Below, in pieces: positions 23,460 through 32,170 of a DNA stretch of 64,000 nt. The notes under the pieces were generated by a model that saw only the letters and a program-made list of their open reading frames with translations, was not told where the DNA came from and did no database searches. The stretch covers positions 26,378-90,377 of the forward strand of contig CADBWQ010000025.1 in the NCBI GenBank assembly GCA_902798545.1, in the 5' to 3' direction. Made by a program: the position numbers and the translations under genes. The DNA is from Oscillospiraceae bacterium. Lineage in GTDB: Bacteria; Bacillota; Clostridia; Oscillospirales; Oscillospiraceae. Positions within the stretch are counted from its first letter, which is position 1. Every line of letters starts with the position of its first letter.

Positions 23460-24983
23460 CTATTCCTCTATCCGCAAAAGCTCGGCATTATAGAATGCGG
23501 ACTGTTTCTGCAGTTCTTCTGTGAGATACTCATAGCCGAACTGCTCCGTCAGGGTCTTCCTGTCTGAGAACAGATTTGTACCAAGACCCAGCCGATCTCC
23601 GTCGATCTCTGCTCCCAAAGCCGCCAGCGTCGTGGGAAACAGATCAAAGGTACCAAACAGGCGATTCTTTTCTTTCGACGGCGTAGCAGCAGAATGAATA
23701 AAACAATTATAAACCGATCTTGTATAGTCCGGGTCTATCTCTTCCATGAATCCGGCATCCATCGTAAGATGATCTCCGCTTATCACGACCGTCGTATTTT
23801 CATAAAAGGGCTGCTCCTGAATCCAGGAAACGAAATCCGCCACCTGACGAGAGGAGCACGCCAGCACATTGGCATACGGAGCCTCAAACTCATCCCTGCA
23901 CAATCTGCACTGGCAGCCATCCGGAAAATGGGTATCTGCTGTGAGCATCGTAAAGTTAAACGGTGCATCTTCTTCTGCCAGGCGGGTCAATTCCTCCTTC
24001 GCAAAGTCAAACAGTTTCTCATCTTCAAACCCCCACCACGCCTCATAGTCCTGTGGAAGCCTGTCCGCTTCTTTCAGCGCATCGGTGTCAAGTATCTTAT
24101 AATTCCCGTGCTCCGTAAAATAGACCTCTCTTCCATGGAATTCAGCATTCGAACCAAGGAGCAGCTCCTGATTATATCCCTGTTCTCTGAGAATCTGGCC
24201 TATGGATACAGCCCCGGGAAGGAAAGAGTCCTCTGCGCCATAGGTATCTGCTTCCAAAGACATCTTCACCGGTACGCCGGCAGTCTGTGCCACCATGGCA
24301 GCAGCTGTCCAGGTCGTCCCGGGATAGGACAGGGCACCCCCCAATCCTGCATTATGAGAGAAATTCAGGTTATGACTGGCCAGTTGCTCCAGCTCCGGTA
24401 TATAGCAGGCTGTAATCATCTCTCCAGCTTCAGGCTCTGCAAAGGTGCTCTCCATTGATTCCAGGAAGATATAAATCAGGTTTCTCTTTTGTTCCGGAAA
24501 ATGCAGGAGTGAACTGTCTGGTTTCACATAGTAATTCTCAATGAAATCAGAGTGCATAGAATCCGCTTTCACAAAAGAAAAGAGCCGAATCTGCAATCCA
24601 CATACGAGAAGAGAAATCGTCAGCAGCGCACAGGCGAAAGCTAAGACGTATTTCCTGGTCCGGGAAACAAATGCCAGATGCGCACCAGCGGATGAATCTA
24701 CCAAAAGGAGAGATCTGCCTGTTTGTTCATTGGTGAACAGACAATAAATCCATACTTCGAGTGCGGTCAAGCCCAGAGACAAGAGGCCGACATGTACAAT
24801 GGCGCTCTGCAGCAGATCCGAATTTACCCCTGTGGAAGTTGATTTCAGCTGGAAAAGGAATTGGTCAAAGCTGATTTGATCATAATTCTGTTCCAGCCAG
24901 AGCGCCAGCATAAATAGAATATTCGCGAGAAGCAGGAGCAACCCTGCCGATTTTTCTTTTCTTGAATAAAGGCTTCTGTTCAT
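23460..24983 (-). CDS. LTA-synthase-like phosphoglycerol transferase (sulfatase fold)
   Basis: A 507-aa membrane enzyme. Three or so hydrophobic segments occupy about 1-135; the extracellular alkaline-phosphatase-fold domain follows from about 165. It has YIFLESMEST, where the Thr is the expected nucleophile, and the metal motifs TADTHFPDG and VISGDHLTMD. It resembles LtaS and OpgB-type phosphoglycerol transferases, which move glycerol-phosphate onto lipid anchors or glycans. It is shorter than Staphylococcus LtaS (646 aa) through fewer membrane helices. Downstream are the kinase-like and glycosyltransferase-like genes, probably one envelope-polymer cluster. Confidence 0.78.
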   Translation of the reverse strand: MNRSLYSRKEKSAGLLLLLANILFMLALWLEQNYDQISFDQFLFQLKSTSTGVNSDLLQSAIVHVGLLSLGLTALEVWIYCLFTNEQTGRSLLLVDSSAGAHLAFVSRTRKYVLAFACALLTISLLVCGLQIRLFSFVKADSMHSDFIENYYVKPDSSLLHFPEQKRNLIYIFLESMESTFAEPEAGEMITACYIPELEQLASHNLNFSHNAGLGGALSYPGTTWTAAAMVAQTAGVPVKMSLEADTYGAEDSFLPGAVSIGQILREQGYNQELLLGSNAEFHGREVYFTEHGNYKILDTDALKEADRLPQDYEAWWGFEDEKLFDFAKEELTRLAEEDAPFNFTMLTADTHFPDGCQCRLCRDEFEAPYANVLACSSRQVADFVSWIQEQPFYENTTVVISGDHLTMDAGFMEEIDPDYTRSVYNCFIHSAATPSKEKNRLFGTFDLFPTTLAALGAEIDGDRLGLGTNLFSDRKTLTEQFGYEYLTEELQKQSAFYNAELLRIEE

Positions 24984-25196
24984 TTGTCCATCTCACTGTC
25001 TTGCTGTCATGTCTGAAGCTGATGTTTGAAGAAGAATATCATAAACAAAAACAAATAGCAAGATGATAGCAGGTACTATATTTTTAATATAATGATATCT
25101 TCCGTGTATCATTAACCGCATATCACAGGTATTTTCAATTTCGATTGCTCTGTGTTATCATACAATCGTCCTGAGGGAACAGGACAAATAACTCAG

Positions 25197-25322
25197 AGAA
25201 AGAAGGCGCTGAAAATGCTGAAAGAGTTCTATGAAAGCTTCTCTCAGTCTCGAAACTTCCTCAACAACAGATTTCAGAAAGAAGGCGCCGAAGATGCTGA
25301 AAGAGTTCTATGAAAGCTTCTC
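25197..25322 (+). repeat. Imperfect direct repeat carrying a duplicated mini-ORF start
   Basis: Two 47-bp copies, 25197-25243 and 25276-25322, 45 of 47 bases identical, period 79 bp. Each contains an AGAAGG ribosome-binding site and the same first ten codons of a mini-ORF. Confidence 0.9.
25215..25313 (+). CDS. Mini-ORF of 32 codons, copy 1
   Basis: Begins MLKEFYESFS, preceded at 8 bp by AGAAGG. It runs through the spacer into the second repeat in another frame and stops there. No homolog recognised. Translation is plausible because both repeat copies keep the ribosome binding site and start. A promoter-like TTTCAA-17-TATCAT lies at 25133-25161. Confidence 0.35.
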   Translation: MLKEFYESFSQSRNFLNNRFQKEGAEDAERVL

Positions 25323-25341
25323 CCATCGGGAAGGTAAATAA
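25294..25341 (+). CDS. Mini-ORF of 15 codons, copy 2
   Basis: Same MLKEFYESFS start as copy 1, then HREGK and stop, immediately before an intrinsic terminator. It overlaps the end of copy 1 in a different frame. Possibly the original peptide, with copy 1 made by tandem duplication. Function unknown. Confidence 0.35.
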   Translation: MLKEFYESFSHREGK

Positions 25342-25349
25342 AAATACAG

Positions 25350-25380
25350 AAGGATCGGCTTGACCGGTCCTTTTGTATTA
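25350..25380 (+). terminator. Intrinsic terminator after the mini-ORFs
   Basis: 9-bp stem AAGGATCGG / CCGGTCCTT (one T-G pair), 5-nt loop, followed by TTGTATTAT. It supports a short transcript of about 200 nt covering the repeat. Confidence 0.7.
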
Positions 25381-25419
25381 TCCAGGAGTTAGTTTGTTCT
25401 AATCTATGCAGATAGAAAT

Positions 25420-25439
25420 GCAGGGGATTGCTCCCCTGC
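25420..25439 (-). terminator. Hairpin downstream of the YwaF remnant
   Basis: Perfect 7-bp GC-rich stem GCAGGGG / CCCCTGC with a 6-nt loop; on the minus strand it is followed by ATTTCTAT. Position suits a terminator for the remnant gene. Confidence 0.45.
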
Positions 25440-25466
25440 TCAGGTTTAAACCAGATCTGCAACGCT

Positions 25467-25745
25467 TTAGCTTTCCGAGGTAACCCGGTCCTGGAGTCTT
25501 CCGATCAGCCGGTAGATCAGGAAAAACAGATGCAGCACCACAAACAGGATACAGCCGAGGGCGATCGTAAAACCAATCCGTCCATAAGCAGGCGTCAGCA
25601 TATCCCAGAGCTTCGCGAGGATGCCTACATCGGACCGTGTGCCGGTAAACATGTAGTTTACGTCAAAAGCACCATTGATGTGATAGATTGGAACGGAAAA
25701 AGCAATCATGAAAACACTGCTCAGCAGAAGTCCCCTGTAATCCGG
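25467..25745 (-). pseudogene. C-terminal remnant of a YwaF/TIGR02206-like membrane protein
   Basis: The readable frame covers only about 92 residues: two membrane segments with the family-typical NYMFTG and the late YGRIGFTIALG helix. YwaF-type proteins are about 230-250 aa with six or more helices. Here the frame is closed by an in-frame TGA just upstream of 25745, and no start or homologous sequence is visible beyond it. An internal ATG at 25709 exists but lacks a convincing ribosome binding site. I read this as a 5'-deleted gene. Confidence 0.6.
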
Positions 25746-26058
25746 TCAGACTTCCCGCGACATAAAAAGCCATACAATTATATTCATCATAGCACATAAG
25801 GGTTCTGTTCTCAAGCTGCATGAAGCGAAAAACGGCTGTGTTTACAGGAGATTCTTATTCCGCCAGAGACTCTGTACGACATCAGGTGACGATTTCTGCT
25901 GCCGTCGGAGCAGATCCAATGCGCCGGAATGATCATGCAGGAGTGTTCCGGGTCGGGACGTGATGATTTCTACGTACAGCATTTCGACTGTGCCGATTCT
26001 GTGACTGTCCGTATGTTATACTCCAGCCATAACATAAACAGAAGGGAGATTCAAGGGA
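25746..26058. other. Intergenic stretch without recognisable gene
   Basis: About 310 bp between the YwaF remnant and the small membrane gene. I see no conserved frame, only a TATACT element near 26017 that may serve as the -10 of the downstream gene without a clear -35. Confidence 0.5.
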
Positions 26059-26373
26059 ATGCGCAACTTCAATTTCGAGATGCTGATTATCGCCTTTGTT
26101 GCGGCCAGTTTTCTCTGGACCTTATTCAATATTATCAAAATCAAAGTCACTGGTATAGAAGCCGAAGCCGTTGTTACCCGTTTGGAAGAACACGATACCA
26201 CGGATGTAGACGGTCTTCCCTGTGAATACTACGAGGCCTTTGTCCGCTTCCAGGCACAGGACGGAAGAATGGTTAACGCCTCCCTTCTCAACGCCAATCT
26301 GTTCCTGAATGTTGGAGACTGGGTGCGAATCAAGTACATTCCCGGTCGTGAAGACAAGCCCGTGCTGGTCTGA
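26059..26373 (+). CDS. Small membrane protein with DUF3592-like beta domain
   Basis: A 104-aa protein: one transmembrane segment (about 6-28) and a C-terminal beta-rich domain containing TGIEAEAVV, YEAFVRFQAQDGR and VGDWVRIKYIPG. This layout resembles DUF3592 and other small OB-like proteins of Firmicutes. A GAAGGG/AAGGGA ribosome-binding region precedes the ATG, and a good terminator follows. Role unknown; such proteins are cell-surface or membrane-associated. Confidence 0.65.
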   Translation: MRNFNFEMLIIAFVAASFLWTLFNIIKIKVTGIEAEAVVTRLEEHDTTDVDGLPCEYYEAFVRFQAQDGRMVNASLLNANLFLNVGDWVRIKYIPGREDKPVLV

Positions 26374-26408
26374 GTCTGAGAAGATTCAAGAGGAAGCAAC
26401 GATAGAAG

Positions 26409-26463
26409 ATGCCCGCAAGGCAAGAATCACAGCGTGTGATAATTGCTTTACGGGCATTTTTTT
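26409..26463 (+). terminator. Terminator of the small membrane gene
   Basis: ATGCCCG / CGGGCAT stem extended by GGCAA/TTGC pairing inside, followed by seven T. It abuts the stop codon of the convergent LDT-VanX gene. Confidence 0.75.
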
Positions 26464-27940
26464 ATGCTGCCTGATCCAGTTCTGCAGTCTCAAGTGAATT
26501 GCTGTTAATCGGGAACGTAAAGTACGTATCCGGGTATGGCTCATCTGCAAGGGTAAAGTGCCACCACTCCTCGGCAAGCGGCTTAAAGCCATGCGCGAGC
26601 ATTGCTTCCCGGAGAATCATCCGGTTCTGATACTGTTCTTCTGTTATCCCTGTATAATCAGGATGGCTCAACTCGCCAAAGTAATCAAATGTACCACCCA
26701 TATCCACTTCTTTTTCTGTGGTCATATCGAATAGCGTCAGGTCAACCGTACTGCCTCGGCTGTGGCCGGAGTGCTCTGCAATATAGCCCTGCGGGAAGAG
26801 GACATCCTTATCCAGTTCAGGATAAAAGTATTCTTTCATACGTGTGTCTTCCGTGTCCAAAGCCCAGTTCATAAAATGCGTTACCGCCATCTGCGGGCGA
26901 TAGGCGTCGAAGATCTTCAGCCGATATCCCCTGGTACGCAGGTCATCACTGACATTTTTCAATGCCGCAGCAGCTTCCTTTGTCAAAAATGCAAGGGGTT
27001 CCTCATAGCCATTGATCCGGTCACCAACGAAATTATATGTGGAATAGTAACGGATCTCCAATATTGCATCCGGAACTGCCTCACTAAGCATCACGAAATC
27101 CGAGGAATCGTCCGAAAGTTCAACATCGTCCGCGCAACTGTCTGTCTGGGCAAATCCCCACGCATTCCAGACATCCGGACATATGTTTTCCATCAGATCA
27201 ATGATCACAGCACAGTCCGGTTCTACCCGCTGAATCACCTGCTTCATGATATTTTCCGGAATGGCAACACAGCCGCCGGTATACGGCTTCTCAGGTCCCA
27301 GGCAGTGCAGGAAGATAGCAGAGCCTCTGCCCGGGGTCCCCTCCTCATTAAAGCTGATATTCAGGCAGTACTGATACTGGTATTCATAATCAATGATATG
27401 CTCACTGTCATCTCTGCTGAGATCAGGTACTTCCCGGATATCGACCATCTCGTTGTAATGCATGCCTTCGTTGACATCTCCGGACCACCAGATATCATCC
27501 GAGACCTGTGTGTACGGTATCGCACATCCCGGGTCCGCTGCAATACCGAAGGCCTTATTGAAGTGATACGTACCAATCGGCGTCTGCCCGCAGCCCTCTG
27601 CATGGTCCTCGTCCAGGCATAGTCCGTTTTTTCCGACATAGCCTGGTGTTGACAGGATTTGTTTCCATTGCCCGTTTTCATCCCGCTCATGCATGGAGAC
27701 AGTCGCCGTCGTCTTATCCATACCCAATCCAGCGACGATAAAGAGTTGGGTCACTGCTTCATCCTTCGCCTCATCCAGTTCACTCACCCATGCGGGAGAG
27801 CTTATCACATGCTGGATGGACGCATGAAGGCTGTCTTCGATCTGCTCCGAAAGGAGATTCGTTTCTTCAGCTGCGGAAAAGACCGCTGTCCCGGTAATCA
27901 GCAGTGCCGCCACAAGAAGGATCGCCATTCCTTTTTTCAT
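26462..27940 (-). CDS. Secreted L,D-transpeptidase / VanX-type D-Ala-D-Ala dipeptidase fusion
   Basis: A 492-aa exported protein. A signal peptide covers residues 1-24. Residues about 65-250 form a YkuD-like L,D-transpeptidase domain with catalytic His212 and Cys224 in LHCLGPEKPYTGGCVAIP. Residues about 280-485 form an M15D dipeptidase with SGHSRGSTVD (His393, Asp400 zinc ligands), the DAYRPQ Arg and the EEWWHF signature (Glu458, His461). One domain makes 3-3 cross-links from tetrapeptides; the other hydrolyses D-Ala-D-Ala. Both activities change the D-Ala terminus of peptidoglycan outside the cell. AGGGGG sets the start. The two-domain combination is unusual. Confidence 0.85.
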   Translation of the reverse strand: MKKGMAILLVAALLITGTAVFSAAEETNLLSEQIEDSLHASIQHVISSPAWVSELDEAKDEAVTQLFIVAGLGMDKTTATVSMHERDENGQWKQILSTPGYVGKNGLCLDEDHAEGCGQTPIGTYHFNKAFGIAADPGCAIPYTQVSDDIWWSGDVNEGMHYNEMVDIREVPDLSRDDSEHIIDYEYQYQYCLNISFNEEGTPGRGSAIFLHCLGPEKPYTGGCVAIPENIMKQVIQRVEPDCAVIIDLMENICPDVWNAWGFAQTDSCADDVELSDDSSDFVMLSEAVPDAILEIRYYSTYNFVGDRINGYEEPLAFLTKEAAAALKNVSDDLRTRGYRLKIFDAYRPQMAVTHFMNWALDTEDTRMKEYFYPELDKDVLFPQGYIAEHSGHSRGSTVDLTLFDMTTEKEVDMGGTFDYFGELSHPDYTGITEEQYQNRMILREAMLAHGFKPLAEEWWHFTLADEPYPDTYFTFPINSNSLETAELDQAA

Positions 27941-28037
27941 TTTGTATTCCCCCTCTAATGCCAAGACTGAGCGTATTCAGGAGTCTGATTAAGAAGTCTG
28001 ATTAAAATGCAAGTCATATGATGCATGGAAAAATGCT

Positions 28038-28391
28038 TCAGGAGCTCAGAAGCGTATATATTTTCTTCCATAAGATTGCCAGGGGCAGAGTCACGAGTGC
28101 GGATATGACAAAAAACAGAAGATTCGAGTTTATTCTTCCCGCAAGCAGGATCATTGGAATTCTCTGCACAAGATAGATCTCAAGCGCATACCTGTTCAGA
28201 TACTCAAACACAGGACTTTTCATCCGGACTCTCATACTGAAGGCAATAAGGAGGCCGCATAATGACGTGACGCAGAATTCAAACAAGATAAAACGCCCCT
28301 TGTGAAACGGCACAACCGCAAACGCTGCCAGGCCACAGATGACCGCGGTGCAGAATACTCTTCTGTCTTCGAAACGGTTTAGTATCTGTGT
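28038..28391 (-). pseudogene. C-terminal remnant of an acyltransferase-3 family protein
   Basis: About 117 codons encoding the last membrane helices of an Acyl_transf_3 protein, including the typical YLNRYALEIYLVQRIPM stretch. Full-length members are about 330-400 aa with ten helices. The frame is bounded upstream by an in-frame TGA at 28392-28394 and has no proper start; the internal GTG at 28313 lacks a ribosome binding site. Its 5' edge overlaps the end of the zinc-ribbon gene, which seems to mark the deletion or recombination point. Confidence 0.65.
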
Positions 28392-28519
28392 TCAGGCACT
28401 GTACGCTGCTGATCAGGCTTACTCTTCATCGTTCTCTTTTTTCTCATTCGGTTAACCGGGAATCCACACTCGGGGCATATCCCTCCCTCCATAGGGGTAC
28501 CGCATCTTGGACAATTCAT
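28379..28519 (-). CDS. 46-aa zinc-ribbon protein
   Basis: Tiny protein MNCPRCGTPMEGGICPECGF followed by a basic tail. Four Cys in two CPxCG motifs form a rubredoxin-type zinc ribbon. The start has a full GGAGGT site 7 bp upstream, and a TTGAAA-17-TATACT promoter lies about 135 bp upstream. Such N-terminal ribbons usually head longer membrane proteins in Clostridia, so it may be a broken gene whose 3' part was lost; the stop falls at the edge of the acyltransferase remnant. Confidence 0.65.
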   Translation of the reverse strand: MNCPRCGTPMEGGICPECGFPVNRMRKKRTMKSKPDQQRTVPEHRY

Positions 28520-28652
28520 CTGTAAAACCTCCTCTTCAAATTCTTATGATGGAATTACCGTAGCAGCATTCTTCCAGTGCAGAGGGCTGTCATGTGCTTT
28601 TCTCTGACTGGCTGCAGCATAAATATCCTAATTTACAGTGTTTTACTATAAC

Positions 28653-28681
28653 AGTATACAAAAAATAAATGTTCTTTTCAA
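28653..28681 (-). promoter_or_regulatory. Promoter for the zinc-ribbon gene
   Basis: On the minus strand TTGAAA, 17-bp spacer, TATACT. No gene is visible in the surrounding 28520-28750. Confidence 0.6.
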
Positions 28682-28760
28682 CGGCAGTTTTACAATAAAA
28701 CATCTGTCTGGTCATTTGAGTTCTCAAAAAAGATGTTCGATAATCTATATATTACAGGAA

Positions 28761-28798
28761 CCCACAGCCGCAGATCAAACATGATCTGGTCCTGTGGG
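28761..28798. terminator. Two-part stem-loop downstream of yifB
   Basis: CCCACAG / CTGTGGG outer stem with an inner CAGATCA / TGATCTG stem; a T5 run lies just beyond on the plus-strand side, but only short T stretches follow on the minus strand. Confidence 0.5.
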
Positions 28799-28830
28799 CT
28801 CCGCGTTTTTCTTTATGAATGAACTCTCTA

Positions 28831-30348
28831 TTATTGTTCTGTAAAGTCAAAACTCCGGTACTGAATTGCTTCTGCGATGTGGCTAACGCCAATCTCCTCC
28901 GCACCGTCGAGATCCGCGATGGTTCTGGCCACGCGCAGGATTCGGTCATGGCTTCTTGCAGAGAGTCCCATGGCGTCAAAGGCATCCCGCATCAGCTCTT
29001 CCCCGTCTTCGGACAGGCTGCAGAACCGCCGCAGCTCCCTTGTCCTCATATGTGCGTTGCACATTGTGCTGTCATCAGGGAATCTGGCATGCTGTATTGT
29101 GCGGGCGGCATTGACGCGCTTCCGGATGACTGCGGAGCTCTCCGCCGGGTTTTTCCGCCGGATTTCATCATATTCCAGTGCGGGAACCTCAACAACGATG
29201 TCGATCCGGTCCAACAGTGGTCCGGAAACCCGATTCTGATAGCGTCGCACTTCGTTCGGCGTGCAGCGGCAGCGTCCGGATGGATGACCGTACCAACCGC
29301 ATCTGCACGGGTTCATCGCGCAGACCAGCATAAACCGGCTTGGGAACGTCACTGCACCTGAAACACGGGAAACCGTCACTGTTCCATCCTCCAGCGGTTG
29401 GCGCAGAACCTCCAGGACATCGCTTCGGAATTCAGGAAGCTCATCCAGGAAGAGGACACCGTTGTGTGCCAGACTGATCTCGCCGGGTCTTGGTGTTGTC
29501 CCTCCGCCAGCAAGCCCTGCCGGAGAGATGCTGTGGTGCGGAGACCGGAACGGTCTCTCAGAGATAACAGGATGCTGGCGGTCCGTGAGTCCCGCTACGG
29601 AATGGATTTCCGTTGACTGGATCATCTCTTCTCGGGTCATATCCGGCAGAATCGACGGAAGTCGTTTTGCCAGCATGCTTTTCCCCGCTCCCGGAGGTCC
29701 GACCATCAGAACGTTATGCCCGCCCGCAGCGGCGATTTCCAGCGCACGTCGGACGTTTTCCTGCCCTTTTACATCCGAGAAATCCGGTTGCCCCATTGCC
29801 GTCTCACCAAGCTTCGGTGCTGCAGCAGGCTGGATTTCCTCCACATGATTAAGATGCTGCAGCAGCTGTTTCACATCGCGGACCGGAATCACAGAAACAT
29901 GCTCAGCGAAAGCTGCCTCAGGTGCATTCGCTTCAGGGACATAGAGTGTGCGGATCCCTGCTCTTTCGGCGGCAATCGCCATGGGAAGTGCGCCGGGAAC
30001 CGGGCGGAGCTCTCCCGTCAGAGAGAGTTCGCCGAAAAAGGCACTGTCTTTGGGTGGGTTTTTGATCTCCCCTGCTGCAGAAAGGATTCCGATCAGCAGA
30101 GGCAGGTCATATACCGTTCCCGCTTTTTTCTTATCCGCCGGGGCAAGGTTCACTGTCAAGTGACTCACCGGATACCGAAATCCATTGTTTTTGATGACCG
30201 CACGGACGCGTTCCCGGGCCTCCTTGACTGCAGCATCCGGAAGCCCGACGATTTCAAATACAGGGAGGCCGGTGGTGATATTTACCTCCACGCTGACCTC
30301 ATAGCCTCCTACTCCGCTGACGCCGAGGCTGCGAATAACTGCGTACAT
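28831..30348 (-). CDS. YifB/ComM-family Mg-chelatase-like AAA ATPase
   Basis: A 505-aa AAA+ protein. N-terminal Lon-protease-like S5 domain (about 1-165, with VNLAPADKKK), then the Mg-chelatase-type ATPase with Walker A GPPGAGKSML and arginine-rich motifs. A four-Cys element lies in CRCGWYGHPSGRCRC, and a C-terminal Mg_chelatase_C domain follows. In Gram-negatives ComM is a branch-migration helicase used in natural transformation; in Firmicutes the role is less well defined. It lies 22 bp downstream of aspS, probably co-transcribed. Length is normal. Confidence 0.92.
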   Translation of the reverse strand: MYAVIRSLGVSGVGGYEVSVEVNITTGLPVFEIVGLPDAAVKEARERVRAVIKNNGFRYPVSHLTVNLAPADKKKAGTVYDLPLLIGILSAAGEIKNPPKDSAFFGELSLTGELRPVPGALPMAIAAERAGIRTLYVPEANAPEAAFAEHVSVIPVRDVKQLLQHLNHVEEIQPAAAPKLGETAMGQPDFSDVKGQENVRRALEIAAAGGHNVLMVGPPGAGKSMLAKRLPSILPDMTREEMIQSTEIHSVAGLTDRQHPVISERPFRSPHHSISPAGLAGGGTTPRPGEISLAHNGVLFLDELPEFRSDVLEVLRQPLEDGTVTVSRVSGAVTFPSRFMLVCAMNPCRCGWYGHPSGRCRCTPNEVRRYQNRVSGPLLDRIDIVVEVPALEYDEIRRKNPAESSAVIRKRVNAARTIQHARFPDDSTMCNAHMRTRELRRFCSLSEDGEELMRDAFDAMGLSARSHDRILRVARTIADLDGAEEIGVSHIAEAIQYRSFDFTEQ

Positions 30349-30370
30349 ACCGTCTGTTTACCTGAACGGC

Positions 30371-32149
30371 TCAGTCTTCCGGTTCGCAGGTGATGGCAAT
30401 GTGCAGCTCATCCAGCTGCTTCTGCTCCACTGCAGAAGGTGCGCCCATCATGATATCCTGCGCGCTCTTATTCATCGGGAACGGAATGATCTCTCGGATA
30501 CTGTCCTCGCCCGCCAGAAGCATGACCATGCGGTCGATGCCCGGAGCAATACCGGCATGAGGAGGTGCGCCATAGCAGAAGGCGTTGTACATAGCAGGGA
30601 ATTTTTTCTTCACGTCCTCTTCACCGAGGCGAACCATCTCAAAGGCCTTGATCATGATCTCGGGGTCATGGTTCCGAACCGCACCGGAAGAGAGCTCCAC
30701 ACCATTGCAGACCAGGTCATACTGGTCCGCCGTAATGGTAAGTGGATCAATCTCTCCCCGCTCCGCCTGCAGGAGGACATCCAGCCCGCCGGCGGGCATG
30801 GAGAAGGGGTTGTGACAGAATTCGAGTTCGCCGGATTCCTCGCCGATCTCATACATCGGGAAGTCCACAATCCAGCAGAATTCATAACGTTCCTTATCCA
30901 TATGGCCGGGGACTAGTGCGCCGAGCATCTTGATCATGACGCCGGCAGTCTTCTGGGCCTGCCCGCGAACACCGGTGGTGACGCCGACAAGACAGCCCGG
31001 CTTCAGGCCGAGGCGCTCGGTGAGGGCCTCTTTCAGCGGGTCTACAAACTTTGCAACACCGCCCACGATGGCGCCAGTGTCATCCATGCGGAACCAGTAG
31101 GGCTTTGCGCCCGCCTGGACTTCGACATCCGCGCAGAGTTTGTCGATCTGCTTTCTGGTAAGGTCGCAGCCGGACACCACGATCGCCTTGACCGTGTTTC
31201 CGTTCTGGAAGGCCTGAAACTCGCTGTCCTTCACGAGATCAGTAATGTCCTGTGCGAAAAGATCAATCCGCAGGTCGGGTTTGTCGCTGCCATAGGTTTC
31301 CAGAGCGTCCAGATACTTAATTCTGCGGAAGGGTGCCTGGGAAGCGATGTCATACTTTCCGTATCTGGCAAAAATCGGAGGCAGGACATCTTCCAGAATG
31401 GCAAAGACGTCTTCCTGGGAGGCAAATGCCATCTCCATATCCAGCTGATAGAACTCCCCGGGGCTTCTGTCACCGCGGGCGTCCTCATCGCGGAAGCAGG
31501 GGGCGATCTGGAAGTAGCGATCAAAGCCGGAGGTCATGAGCAGCTGCTTGAACTGCTGCGGGGCCTGGGGAAGCGCATAGAATTTGCCCGGATGCTTGCG
31601 GGCAGGAACCAGATAATCGCGTGCACCCTCGGGTGAGGACGCGGTCAGGATTGGCGTTGTGATTTCCAGGAAATCGTGCTCCAGCATGGCTTTGCGGATT
31701 GCGGCGATCACCTGGCAGCGCAATATGATATTCTGCTTGACGGCGGGGTTTCGCAGGTCGAGATAGCGGTATTTCAGCCGCTGGGTCTCGTCCGCCTCAC
31801 GGCTGCGATTGATTTCAAAGGGGAGTTCATTATAGCGGCAGCGTCCCAAAACCGTGATGGATTCGGGGACAACCTCGATTTCGCCGGTGGGGAGATTGGG
31901 GTTCTTGCTTGCGCGCTCGCGGACCGTGCCGACAACTCCAATGGTGGATTCCTTGTTGATTCCCTTCAGCTGACGGAGAAGATCCTCGTTCTCCACAACA
32001 AGTTGTGTCTTTCCGTAGAAGTCACGGACCACAACGAAAGCCAGGTTTCCACCGACTTCACGGACATTTTCCAGCCAGCCAGCGAGCTGCACCTTCTGGC
32101 CGACATGCTCCATGCGGAGCTCCCCACAGGTATGTGTACGGGATTGCAT
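30371..32149 (-). CDS. aspS: Aspartyl-tRNA synthetase
   Basis: A 592-aa class IIb synthetase that charges tRNA-Asp. N-terminal OB anticodon-binding domain (about 1-110) is followed by motif 2 (FRDEDARGDR), the GEFYQLDMEM segment, a bacterial GAD insertion (about 280-420) and motif 3 (GIAPGIDRMV). The GAD domain marks the bacterial-type enzyme. It follows hisS by 21 bp, a common Bacillota pairing. Whether it is discriminating (Asp only) cannot be judged; gatCAB genes are not in the window. Confidence 0.96.
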   Translation of the reverse strand: MQSRTHTCGELRMEHVGQKVQLAGWLENVREVGGNLAFVVVRDFYGKTQLVVENEDLLRQLKGINKESTIGVVGTVRERASKNPNLPTGEIEVVPESITVLGRCRYNELPFEINRSREADETQRLKYRYLDLRNPAVKQNIILRCQVIAAIRKAMLEHDFLEITTPILTASSPEGARDYLVPARKHPGKFYALPQAPQQFKQLLMTSGFDRYFQIAPCFRDEDARGDRSPGEFYQLDMEMAFASQEDVFAILEDVLPPIFARYGKYDIASQAPFRRIKYLDALETYGSDKPDLRIDLFAQDITDLVKDSEFQAFQNGNTVKAIVVSGCDLTRKQIDKLCADVEVQAGAKPYWFRMDDTGAIVGGVAKFVDPLKEALTERLGLKPGCLVGVTTGVRGQAQKTAGVMIKMLGALVPGHMDKERYEFCWIVDFPMYEIGEESGELEFCHNPFSMPAGGLDVLLQAERGEIDPLTITADQYDLVCNGVELSSGAVRNHDPEIMIKAFEMVRLGEEDVKKKFPAMYNAFCYGAPPHAGIAPGIDRMVMLLAGEDSIREIIPFPMNKSAQDIMMGAPSAVEQKQLDELHIAITCEPED

Positions 32150-32170
32150 TATTCTTTCCTCCTTATGAAC

